A program made the position numbers and the translations under genes. From the IMG/VR virus record IMGVR_UViG_3300020190_002886, positions 1 through 21,384 of that record: 21,384 nt of DNA; one strand, given 5' to 3'. The notes under the pieces were generated by a model. It saw only the letters and a list, made by a program, of their open reading frames with translations. It searched no databases and was not told the origin of the DNA. This DNA is from a virus. Within the stretch, counting starts at the first letter, position 1; every line of letters begins with the position of its first letter. Positions 7,101 through 16,800 of the stretch are shown here, one piece after another.

Positions 7101-10100
7101 TATATATTCTTGATATTGAGAATCTTGTTTAGCAGCGTCGTTTCTCAATTTTTTAATTTCAATATCAATTTCACGCATGCGATCAAAATCTTCTTCGTCA
7201 ATAAGTTCTTCATTACCAAATCCAACACTGTCAAGAATTACTTCTCTCTCCATATAAAGCAGCTCAAGCTTTTCTTTAATCTCAGGCGAGAGTTTTGAAA
7301 GGTATTCGTAATAAACATCAATGAATGGAAGAGAAGAATTTTCACGCATCCAATCAGTATGATTTCTGGTAAGCTTTTCTTTTTCTTTAATCAAAGACGC
7401 TACCTCAAGTTTTAGTTTTTCATACTGCTCTTTATTTTTGTCCTGTGCAGCTTGATCGCGTTCTCTTTTTACTTCTTCAATTTTATTACGCAACGCTCTA
7501 AGTTGTTGACGATAAACATTAAACTTATTATCATATGCTTCGCTACTAGGTTTTACATAAGTAGCAACCTGATAAGTTGAAGATTCACCGTTTTCGTCAT
7601 AAGATTGAATTGTTCTAATTTCACTTACAAGCGAATTCATTGACTCTACAGATCTACCTCTTCTGAAATTTTCAAGTAATGTTTGTAACTCAGACTGCTG
7701 AACATCATTAATAAATGTAGATTGAGCTTCTGCTTGTGCGTCTTTTAAATAGTTAACAAAAGATGCAACAGCTAAATCACTATTTCCCGCTGAAGATATG
7801 AATTGATCTGGTGAAATTCCTAAGAAGTTAATTAGCTTAGGATTGCTAGCACCAATATACATAATACTATCAGGATCAGTGGTTCCTTCAATGATGTTTC
7901 TTATACTCTCCGTATCATAATTAAAACCAGTCTCATAAATTAGCTTAAGTCTCTTAAGCTCGAGTTGTTTTACCTCAATTGCATTAACTATTCCCTTTTT
8001 ACTTGGGTCTAGCTTTTCCATTACTTCATTATAAGATTCCTTATTTAGAAACTTTAACGCCTTTAATTTTAATTTATCAATACCCTTAAGAGGAACACCT
8101 GCAATTAACTTTTGTATTTCCTCTTCGAGCTTTTTAATCTTTGGTTCAAGTGCTAATCGCATATCTTCACCAACAGCCTCAAATGTCTTTTCTGAGAAAG
8201 TAGACTGAATCATTTTTACAAAAAGTGGTACAGCATATTCTCTATAATCCGCCTGCATAATATCAAGCTTTGCTGATAAATCTTTAACAAGCTGATACAT
8301 AAAACCCGTTTTTTGAATCTTACCATCAAACTCAGCTCTGTTAATTTGATTTTCAACAAGTCTCATAATCTCACGAGTATTGTCTAGCATTTTTTTGTAG
8401 ACCAATACTTTTCTGGATTTTGCTACTTCATCTGTAATTGATAACGCCTCATTGAAATTTTTAAGCATGTTATTGATATCAATATCCATCTGCTCAACTA
8501 CACGTGCAAACTTAAGTGACGCCGCAATATCACCACCTTTTTCAATAATATCTTTAAATGTTTTAAGCGTTTCTATTCTCTTGTTTATCGTATCAATTTC
8601 TTGATCGTATCCTTCTTTTGATTTAAGATTTGTTCTTTCACCATAAAGCGCATCAATATTGTCAGAAACAGCTTTTTTAAGTGAATTAACAAACAACTTA
8701 TACTGATCAGCAGTCATGTCAAAAGCCATTCTTTCTTCGTTTACTTCTTGCTGATTCTCTTCGGATTCACCAATTTCAACATACTTTGATACTACTTTTT
8801 TTATTTTATCATATTCTCTTGCACCAATTTCTGAAAACGCTGCGCTTCTATTATCACCCTCAATACTGACCATTCCAGCATATTCATAGAAGTTGCCTTC
8901 AAATTTCTGAACAGCAAACCCTTGATATATTTTGTTGATGTCAGCTTGGTATATTAAAGCAATAATTTCTTTCTTACCTACATTGATACCGTTTTGTCTC
9001 AACATATATTCATATGCTAACAACTGAGCATTCCAGGTATCATAAGTTGATCTTTTCTGACCTTGAAATTCTACAGCTGTACCATTTGTTGAGTTGATTT
9101 TAATCTTGTTATTTGCAAGTTCTTTATATACTCTATTGATATTGAAATCAGTAACACCATCTTTTTGAGGTACAACAAGTTGTTTAACTTTTTTAGTCTT
9201 AAAGTCTACAATATGCAGCTGACCCGTAATATCAATTACAACCATATCAAGTCTACCAAGCATCATTGTACGACCCGTCTCAGAAGTTGATACACTTGCA
9301 CCAACAGTAAGTTCAGGTAGAATGATATTGCTAGCAGACACATTGGAACCAAGCACATCAATAACTTGAAGTGCCATCTCAAACATTTCTTCATCTTTTA
9401 AATTCTGTATCTGGAAAGGATTCTTTTTACGATATCCTTCAAGAATTGTATTGAACTTCTCCTCTGAGAGTATCTCTCTTAATCTTTTATTCTCTTTAGT
9501 AGCAGCCTCTTGAACTTCTTCAAGTACAGCATGCATAAACGTACCGAACTCTTTAAAATCCGTATAGTCTTGAACAGTTGTAAATTCTGATGAACCAATA
9601 AAACCACTTACACTTACAGATTCTAAGGGTTTTCTTCCTTGCGCTTCTGCTTCTAAACTATCACGAAAAAACTTAGCATTCTTTTCAGCATTTTCTAAAA
9701 GCTTTGTTATTGTCTCTACTTGCTTAGCATTTTGTTTAACTCGTGGATTACTGATTACAGCTTTTAATGTTTCAATCTGAGAATTAATACGATCTAATTT
9801 GTATTGAGTATTGCTTCTTCTCAGATTTTCATCAGGTTGACTATTAAATAAATCATTTACCTGCTTAGCATCATCCAAACTATATGATGTTCCTGCTTGA
9901 TTAAAATTAATATAGAACTCTATCTCAGCTGTATTTAGCAAGACAGCAAGATTTTCAAAACTCATTTTTTCAGGGAGACTTGAAATATCGATTACACGAT
10001 TACCCCTGCTATTAACTAGATACACGATTTCAGAAATCAAGTTTTTTAACCATCCAAAAAACTGTTCCATCAATTGCATAAAATCTGAAGCAGGTCTAGT

Positions 10101-10883
10101 AGGGTTAGTTGCAAACTCTTGTTTTACAGCACGTTGCAACATTTGAGTAACAAACTCTTTATTTATATCTACAGAACTATAACCTGTACCATTCTTATAT
10201 CTATCAGCAATTGTATTAAAAAATTCAATATCTAATTTTTTACCTGCTCTTAACAACTGATCAAACAACGGTCTGTTCTCAGCATAGAGTGTATTAATAA
10301 ATGGGTGAAGAACTTCTTCAATAGCAATTGAGGTGTTAGCTCTACCATTAACTAAATAAACTGTACCATTTTTAAAAAAACCATTTATTCTGTCTACGTT
10401 AACACCATGCTCAGACTGAATCAATTCTTCAGGATTTACAAAAGAAACTTTTAATCCTGGAAAAACTTCCGCCATTTTATCCAGTGTTTTTTGAATAACA
10501 TCTTGCTGCTCTGATTCTTTTAGCTGTTTAGCACGCATTTGAGGAGTTAATACTCCTGTAATATTAGCTTGCGGAGTGCTAAAGCTTACTTCATACAAGT
10601 TTTCACCATAAGTATAGTATGGTTTATAATAGAGACCGATACCTTTCACATCTGGTGAAGCAGTCCACTTTTTCAACCCATCTAGTTGTTTAGGTGTAGC
10701 AAGATATCTACCAGGAGATATTTGTCTTAATCTGAACGCTTTAGCAACATTAATGTCACGATTACTCAACTTATAATCAGTTAGATTATATTGAGCAGAT
10801 TCAATAACCTCATTTTCGAGAAGTGATTTTATATCGCTCTCGTTGTACTCTTGTCCGTTGTATAAAAATTTACAAGTACTCAT
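4185..10883 (-). CDS. Giant virion protein with degenerate zincin, RecB-type nuclease and C-terminal hydrophobic segment
   Basis: A 2,232-residue protein, probably packaged and ejected with the DNA as in crAss-like phages (inference). Residues about 160-300 resemble a phage zincin peptidase (GTVYLVNG, then IEEVLHPFINTLY), but the first zinc histidine of HExxH is E189, so the site reads EEVLH. Residues about 440-630 form a RecB/Cas4-like PD-(D/E)XK nuclease: GTFMHAVLE with H451, a PE pair at 523-524, GRLD with D546, VDFKTK with D560 and K562, and QLLAY with Q620 and Y624. All expected motifs are present, so it is probably active. Residues about 700-1450 are rich in charged coiled coil, clearest at 1125-1175. 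Residues about 1770-2060 are aromatic-rich and unrecognised. A hydrophobic helix, about 2070-2087, is followed by RRKKDDDEK. The start lies 9 bases after the polymerase stop, with no Shine-Dalgarno sequence; coupling is likely. Nuclease call strong, targets unknown. Confidence 0.85.
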   Translation of the reverse strand: MSTCKFLYNGQEYNESDIKSLLENEVIESAQYNLTDYKLSNRDINVAKAFRLRQISPGRYLATPKQLDGLKKWTASPDVKGIGLYYKPYYTYGENLYEVSFSTPQANITGVLTPQMRAKQLKESEQQDVIQKTLDKMAEVFPGLKVSFVNPEELIQSEHGVNVDRINGFFKNGTVYLVNGRANTSIAIEEVLHPFINTLYAENRPLFDQLLRAGKKLDIEFFNTIADRYKNGTGYSSVDINKEFVTQMLQRAVKQEFATNPTRPASDFMQLMEQFFGWLKNLISEIVYLVNSRGNRVIDISSLPEKMSFENLAVLLNTAEIEFYINFNQAGTSYSLDDAKQVNDLFNSQPDENLRRSNTQYKLDRINSQIETLKAVISNPRVKQNAKQVETITKLLENAEKNAKFFRDSLEAEAQGRKPLESVSVSGFIGSSEFTTVQDYTDFKEFGTFMHAVLEEVQEAATKENKRLREILSEEKFNTILEGYRKKNPFQIQNLKDEEMFEMALQVIDVLGSNVSASNIILPELTVGASVSTSETGRTMMLGRLDMVVIDITGQLHIVDFKTKKVKQLVVPQKDGVTDFNINRVYKELANNKIKINSTNGTAVEFQGQKRSTYDTWNAQLLAYEYMLRQNGINVGKKEIIALIYQADINKIYQGFAVQKFEGNFYEYAGMVSIEGDNRSAAFSEIGAREYDKIKKVVSKYVEIGESEENQQEVNEERMAFDMTADQYKLFVNSLKKAVSDNIDALYGERTNLKSKEGYDQEIDTINKRIETLKTFKDIIEKGGDIAASLKFARVVEQMDIDINNMLKNFNEALSITDEVAKSRKVLVYKKMLDNTREIMRLVENQINRAEFDGKIQKTGFMYQLVKDLSAKLDIMQADYREYAVPLFVKMIQSTFSEKTFEAVGEDMRLALEPKIKKLEEEIQKLIAGVPLKGIDKLKLKALKFLNKESYNEVMEKLDPSKKGIVNAIEVKQLELKRLKLIYETGFNYDTESIRNIIEGTTDPDSIMYIGASNPKLINFLGISPDQFISSAGNSDLAVASFVNYLKDAQAEAQSTFINDVQQSELQTLLENFRRGRSVESMNSLVSEIRTIQSYDENGESSTYQVATYVKPSSEAYDNKFNVYRQQLRALRNKIEEVKRERDQAAQDKNKEQYEKLKLEVASLIKEKEKLTRNHTDWMRENSSLPFIDVYYEYLSKLSPEIKEKLELLYMEREVILDSVGFGNEELIDEEDFDRMREIDIEIKKLRNDAAKQDSQYQEYIDALNTLFVYDVNQNLFDRIYNRKKLEYANNPEMLRKWEEENMVTTPNTAYFEALESIYSEIESITAGLGDPELTNLFEKRRQIMSPYKRDGQFDPRYLSEQDRNELDKITQQIESLKEANKSFNIFRFLTEEDASRLRDLSAELRNISTQRLNKFYEQEREERKNNLLRAKSLMDNAKLRLEDAIAAGDNIRIESASTDLAFAEVQFQAEEKIFGKWYNQHHYSPYVSILEQDIQFATTKMFLYDRVPADPQYMEQKPSSKYTIRRLSEDAYNKDYQELADGTPLPRGLKIVNGVIEVLPGFENSDNINSKYVKLSQDKSAFAYYNAFMKMFFDMQRKTTGKVLGYKVPASKATLIENIVAKGFTKGMSGELAKMRDNFFAVRVSQEDAVTNLYGDMGPDSVRFRFNDQYDTNLQTVDAVNAGAKWLFESYINQAMTDVQPVAEHILNLVGDFRRELEIRNSNTATDKKRIQDLSKLEELLQFEKRKFISGQYEEDTNRKAKKALNGVFKIASFGRLGFDVAAQFKNFMSGNIQAFLATHSSGHYGVQNYRWAKSQIYGYNGFFRKYLADWGKLGNLSTETMLYRMYNPAQKDYIKYLNLTTGSKSRRLAEKFSSIQELAYALQDKGDTEVSITVWLAVMDSYKFAVIDPITREEVKDDNGDTVMVSAYEAYTQTPDGRITIRPDVNFTKDDEKRLRRIVYSETRRAQGAYAKSDMTSVEQTLVGKMMYFFKKYLVPQAINRLGNLRANWEGEEAAMGYWRAMLAIGNLYSYKEMGKHLLMGGFSPRLLKNSPVNAFYSRKAAQASKEFYAGILLTAVSLLLLSYVRRKKDDDEKLGMFEGNAIRLIWGLKQETASLTPIPGIGSFDEYLRNFSQVTNLVNDGLKLYKATEHLAAYALMGTYDLVGADRPDPEDDTFMAGVFRRGTYQRRVGFYEKGEPKVYKDLVDLTGYKNIRDFFDPNYRLSIMQKSQ

Positions 10884-10892
10884 AGGATAACA

Positions 10893-13800
10893 TTAGCATT
10901 TAGTTTCTATTTCACCATTGTTTGTTTTATCAGTCAGTTCTTTAGATGCAATATCTATATCTGACACTTGTGGTGTTACGCTAGAAGGTAAGCTCTTATC
11001 AGGATTGCTAGCATAAGCGATGAAATCATTAATCTCTTTTCTAGAAAATCCTGCTAAACTGATACCATCAATGACTGTTGGTTGGTATAATTGATATTCC
11101 GCTTGAACACCCAAAACAGCTCCAGCAGTTTCAATACTCTGACTTAGCAAATCAGACATTGTTGTCAAATCACTTTTCTCTGAACTTCTTAATTTAGTCA
11201 GTACAAATATCTCACCAGTTCCCGCATTTTTAATCATAGCAGGAAACTCATATCTATTTGTAATAACGTCTTCCATTCTAACACCAAGGGGTGCAACTTG
11301 AGCATTCATAAGGTTCCTATTCTCACCCTCATAAGATCTCATATCTAAAGAAATAACATACTTCCCTGAACCAAGATCTTTAATAATATTATCAGAATAA
11401 GCAAAACCTTTCTTGTTAGCTTTTATAGTCTCAACACCAAATATTTTCTTTGCCATTTCAATATCCTGAATAAATACTGCATTTACAGTAGGTATCTTAG
11501 AATTTTTACTTGTGGCAGCTGCATCTAGCATTTTAACATATAGCTGGAACATAACATCTTTAACTTGTCGCTGTCCATTAAAGAATTGCTCAAATTTAGA
11601 TCGGCTAGATATTGCAGATATAAGTTCTTCCGTGTATGTATTAAGATTCTTGTATAAATCTGTATTAATATACTGCGCAAAGTTGCTAGCTTTTCTACCC
11701 ATACCATTTCTGATAATCTCATGGAAAAAGAGCTTAACCGCAATTTTTCTAGCACGAGCGTCAACGCTTTTCAATAAAGCATTATATCCATCAATAATTT
11801 CTTCTTTTAATTCAGGTACAAGCTTAGCTTTTGTATTCATTTGTAAAATGAAGTAAGACCTTGCAGCACCCGCATCTTCTTTTGAACGAATACTAATGCT
11901 TCTGACAAATGGGTTTGACGAATACTGATCATTTAAATATTCTAGATCTTCTTCTAATGTTGTAAACTTAGATGTATCTGAAACACTTCCAAACCAAAAC
12001 TCTGGTCTGAACATTTCTTTGAGAGTATCTTTTAAGAATTGATCATCAGCATTTATACCAGGATTTTCTGCCTCAACTCTCATCTTATCAAGAATAAGCG
12101 TACCTATAATTACATCCGCCATCTCTTCTTGCTCTTGAAATATGTTTCCGAACAGATTACGCAAAGAAGTCAAAGGATTGCTTCTAGACAACATTACTCT
12201 TGAAAGCTGAGTATTCATGTCAGATACAGCTGCTGCTAAAGGATTCCACACTGTCTCTCCTTTAAACAATTCAGAGCTGTTTTGGAATATACCCGCATTG
12301 TTCTTCAACTTTCCAATAGATTTACTAAATCTATCAAGCATTGCCGCACTAGGTTTAATTCTTTTAAACAAGTTTACAATTCTTCCTGCATCCATAATAC
12401 CAAATGACTGAGCAGCTTGTCTTGAATACATATCAAGAAGAATATATTTCTGAGCTTCCAAGCTCAAAGGTTCTCCAGATTTAGCTGTAATGGTATAACC
12501 TAGTTCAGCTGGTGTCAAGAGTTTTGCATCTAAGCGATTATTATCAATTTGAGTAGGAGGTGTAAATTTCACTGAAATGTTTCCGTATATAAGATTTCGA
12601 CGAGAAGGACTAAGAATCTTAGCAGCAGCTAAATCTTTAGATACTTGTGCTGTAAGTAATTTTCTCTTCTGATTATTTACCTCTTTATAGAACATTTTTG
12701 TATAAGTACCATTGACATCTGAGTCTTTAACAGTATCAACAGCATTAATAACTTCAGGAAGCATGTTTGTAAATACAGCCATTTCAATTGGTAAACCTAA
12801 ACCAATCATTGCAAGTGTCACATTTAAGTTGACATCATTAAGCTGAAGTAATGCAGGAATAGGATCTTTAGAACCATCGGCAAACATACCTAAAGCATTA
12901 CCAACCAACTGTATTGAACGATATGATTCGTTACCACCAAAAGAGTCAAAGAATTTACTATTACCTGCTTCGTCTGTCAAAAACCAAATTCTTTCATCTG
13001 CTTTTAGTATAAGTTTATTTGCACCAACCAGCGCTAAAAACTTATTGAAGTTTGCTGTAATACCAATACCATCTTTGTTTACAGCATTTAATCTGTTTAC
13101 GTTAATGACACCGTCAATACTAAACGCATTGTATTTTGCAGCTATAGATTCTGGAGACAATCCCAAAACATTGATTGCTAGATTTTTAAATATACTCGGG
13201 TCTGATCTTTCTTCAGAGTACAAACTATCAAAGACAATCTTGTTACTTATGATAGCAAGCTTTGCATCAAGATTTTGATTTTGATATGTCTCTACAGGTA
13301 TCTGCGGATTTTCTCTAAATTGCTCCGAGGTAAACGGTAAACCATTAACTGCTAAAACTAACTGAACAGCATTAATATAGTTGTAAAGTTTAACATAAGC
13401 TTTCTTATCAAGCTCACTAAATTGAGATGCTAAAAGATCAGCCCTACCTTTTGCTTGACGAAGTTTTGAAGAAAGTTCTCCTTGCAGTTTCCAATTTGCT
13501 TGCTCTTCGTCTGCTTCATTTGTATTTCTTACAACCATGTATTCTTTAAATGCTGCTTCTTGAATATTTTCAGCACCCCACAATTCTGCTAATTCAGGCA
13601 TTGTAGGTAGACCCATTAATTGCATTACTCTATCAACATCTTCATCGTAAACTACCTCATTGTCTTTTCTAGCTTCGTAGAATTCTTGCATTAACTCACG
13701 ATGAGCTTTTTTAATTTCATGACGGAAAATACTATTACTTCCTACAGAATTTATAAGTTCTAGGAACTGAGCATCATTTCTACTAACCTCTTCATAACCA

Positions 13801-16800
13801 GTGTAATCACCATATACATGTTTTTTCCCTGCAGCATCTATATAAGATGCGTAACCATGTGCATACAATGAGTCAATATCCAAATCAGAACCAGCCAATA
13901 AGTGAACAAGCTGCGGTGCGATTATGGTATTCTTATAAGAGGAATCAATAAAGTCTACAATTTTAAATGCAATCATTGATCGCTTATCTTCTGTAGGAAT
14001 ACGAGTAGCAAATGCTTTAGTCATTTTATCTTTAAAGAGTTGATACTCTTCAAAAGAATTAAACTCGGGCATAGGTACAATGACTTCTACAAAATATGTA
14101 GTATTACCCTGAGCATCTACTTCAGTAGTAATACCAGGATATCGCGTACCAAATCTTTCAGCATCCAAATACTGACTATACTGACCAGCACCTTCAACCA
14201 TTTCTTGCTCAACAGAATCTATAACTCGACCGGTTTGTTTATCGTATAGCAACTTGTAACCAAAAGATGTTGCATGGAAATACTTACCACCTTTAACTTT
14301 TTCGTCAAATACTTTATTACTATAATGACTAAAGAAATAGTACTGGAATGTTTTACGTATAACTGGAAGGTTTACATTAAACTTTGGAACACCATCTTGA
14401 GTTTCAAAAAACTTCAACATATTGCTATCAGCACCCTGATCTACCAAAGCTTCTCTGATCGTATCTACTAGCTCGCCAATATTGATATTACCATTTTCGT
14501 CTCTTAATGCTTTCAACATTAATTGCAAACGTGCATTAGTAGAACGAGCTAATGTCGTATTATATCTAGAAAGAATGTCGGCAAGTTGTTGAGTTTCAGA
14601 TGTTACACGCTCTCTATTTTCAGGAGTTGACTCCGCAAGCATTCTGTCAATAGTATTTTGAATATCTGCGGGCAACAAGATTTTAGCTTGTACAGATGCT
14701 TTAGATTCATCAGATACACCACTGGTTTCAACCTGGTTAAATTTAAATCTTGCATCTACACGATAACTACTTTTATTCAAAGAGATATAATTACCATCTC
14801 TTTCTTCCATGCTTATAGGTAAACTTGTAACCTTTTTAGAAGCCGTTGTATCCATCAACATATCTATTTGATGGTACTCCATAGCATTTAAAAGATCATG
14901 TAGCTTTTGTCTGTGAGGACGAGGTAACCAGAAACCATGTATTGTTGAATAAAGTTCTTTAATACGGTTTTGTATCAACTCATGCTCAGTATTACCCGGC
15001 TCAATAAGTCTTGCTCTCTGACGTAAATCATAGATTGTACGATAGGCATTTTCCAAAGTAGCTTTTTCTTGCTCATTGGTTACGTTCAATACACTTACAT
15101 CATTACGATTAATGATATGCTCAGACTGTTTGAAATAGTTTTCACGTCCTGCGTGTACTGTCTTGAATGAGTTTAAGACTATACGATTATCTTCTAAGTA
15201 TGAAATTTCTTTATTTGTAAGTCTACGATAGTTTGCTTCAATTAAAAGATTTCTAGCTTTTTCAGGTAATCTTCCAGTCTCTTGATAAAAGTCTATACGG
15301 TGCATTAATAACGTTAGTGACTGACCGTCAAATACTTTTTCTTTACCGTTTTCTTCTCTAATCAAACCATCTTCACCAACCAAAGCATCAAATTCTGCAC
15401 GTATATTATCATCTTCAATATCATCTATGCTGTCGTATTGTCCTGCAAGTATATTGTTTCTGTTAAGCAATAAGGTAATGTCATCAACGTGAGCTACATT
15501 ATACCAACCTCTTTTTCCTGTACTACCAGCAGCAAGCAATGATTTATTACGTTTAAAATAATCAATGGTGTTTTTAATACCCATTGCTCGATCCCCATCA
15601 ATAATTTGGTTAACAAACAAACTGTTAATCAAATAGTTAAAATAATAGTCTCTTAGATATTGCTCATCACCATTAATACCTAAGTCTTTATTGCTAAAGT
15701 ATACAGATTGGAAAGCTGTACCACGACTACTCGCTTTAGTCTTAGTACTATCGAGTGTATTTACTACACCGTTTCTAATTTCTCTTGGTCTTGCTCCACC
15801 CTTTAAATTAATAACACCCTTATCATCTCTTTTGACAATATCATTGCCAACTAGATTGTCTACATACTTTTTAAAGGACTCTTCAGCGTATAAAGACAAC
15901 TGCTTATCTAATTTTGATTTTGTCTCTGTATCTAGATTTTTGAAATCTATTTTATCCTCTCCAGATCTTTTAGCAATTTCAATAAGTTCATCTCTCAAAG
16001 AAGCCCTTTCAAATTGATTACTACCTTCTTCAAATTCCGTAGCAGATTTACCTGTTAAAAAGAAATCATCTAAATTATTGAATTGATAAGCTCTTAGTTT
16101 TTTAGACTGTGCTAATGCTGTATCGTCAGTAATAATTTCACCAGCTGGGGTTTTCTTAGCATTAAAATTATTTAGGTAGGTATTTGTACCTTGCTCATAT
16201 AAACTTTCACGCAACGACCTTGAAGACCATTCTCGTTGTATACGATTAAACTCTTGCTGAACAGCTGTTCTTAAATACTGAACAGGTGTATTTTCAAATG
16301 TAATTTTTCCAGCTACAATTTTAGGCGCAAAGTTTATATACATTGCGTTAATCAAGAAATTAGTTTGAGAAGCTTCAAGCTGTGTAAGATTCCTGTTAAA
16401 TATTGTTACTTCTCCTGTCAAGGATACTTTCTCATCGTTCTCCGTAATCATCTGATGCTCAGACTTTAATACTGATCGTTGAGAAAAATTCATTAACTCC
16501 TGCAAGTACTGGGACTTGTCGTTTAACCCTTTATAATTAGCGGATCTAACTCTTTGACCATTTACTGTTTGCTCAAGTCCTGCATTGACACTCACTGATA
16601 GATTTTCAAAAAATGTCTTTAAAGCAAGTCTTCTATCCACAGTTTTCTTATCTCCTTCAGCACTATCCTTTAGAGCAGCTGCAATAAATAAATTATCTTC
16701 AAACCAAGGTTTAAGATATTCACTGTAATAAATGCTTGAAGCAAGTGCTTCTTCAAGACCTTTGTTTTTAATTTCTTGAAGGAGTAACACTGCTGGTGTA

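Noticed and set aside
11512-11856. Plus-strand open frame of 114 codons
   Set aside because: It is antisense to the conserved C-terminal part of the RNA polymerase fusion and has no family resemblance. The same applies to the other plus-strand frames inside the two giant genes.
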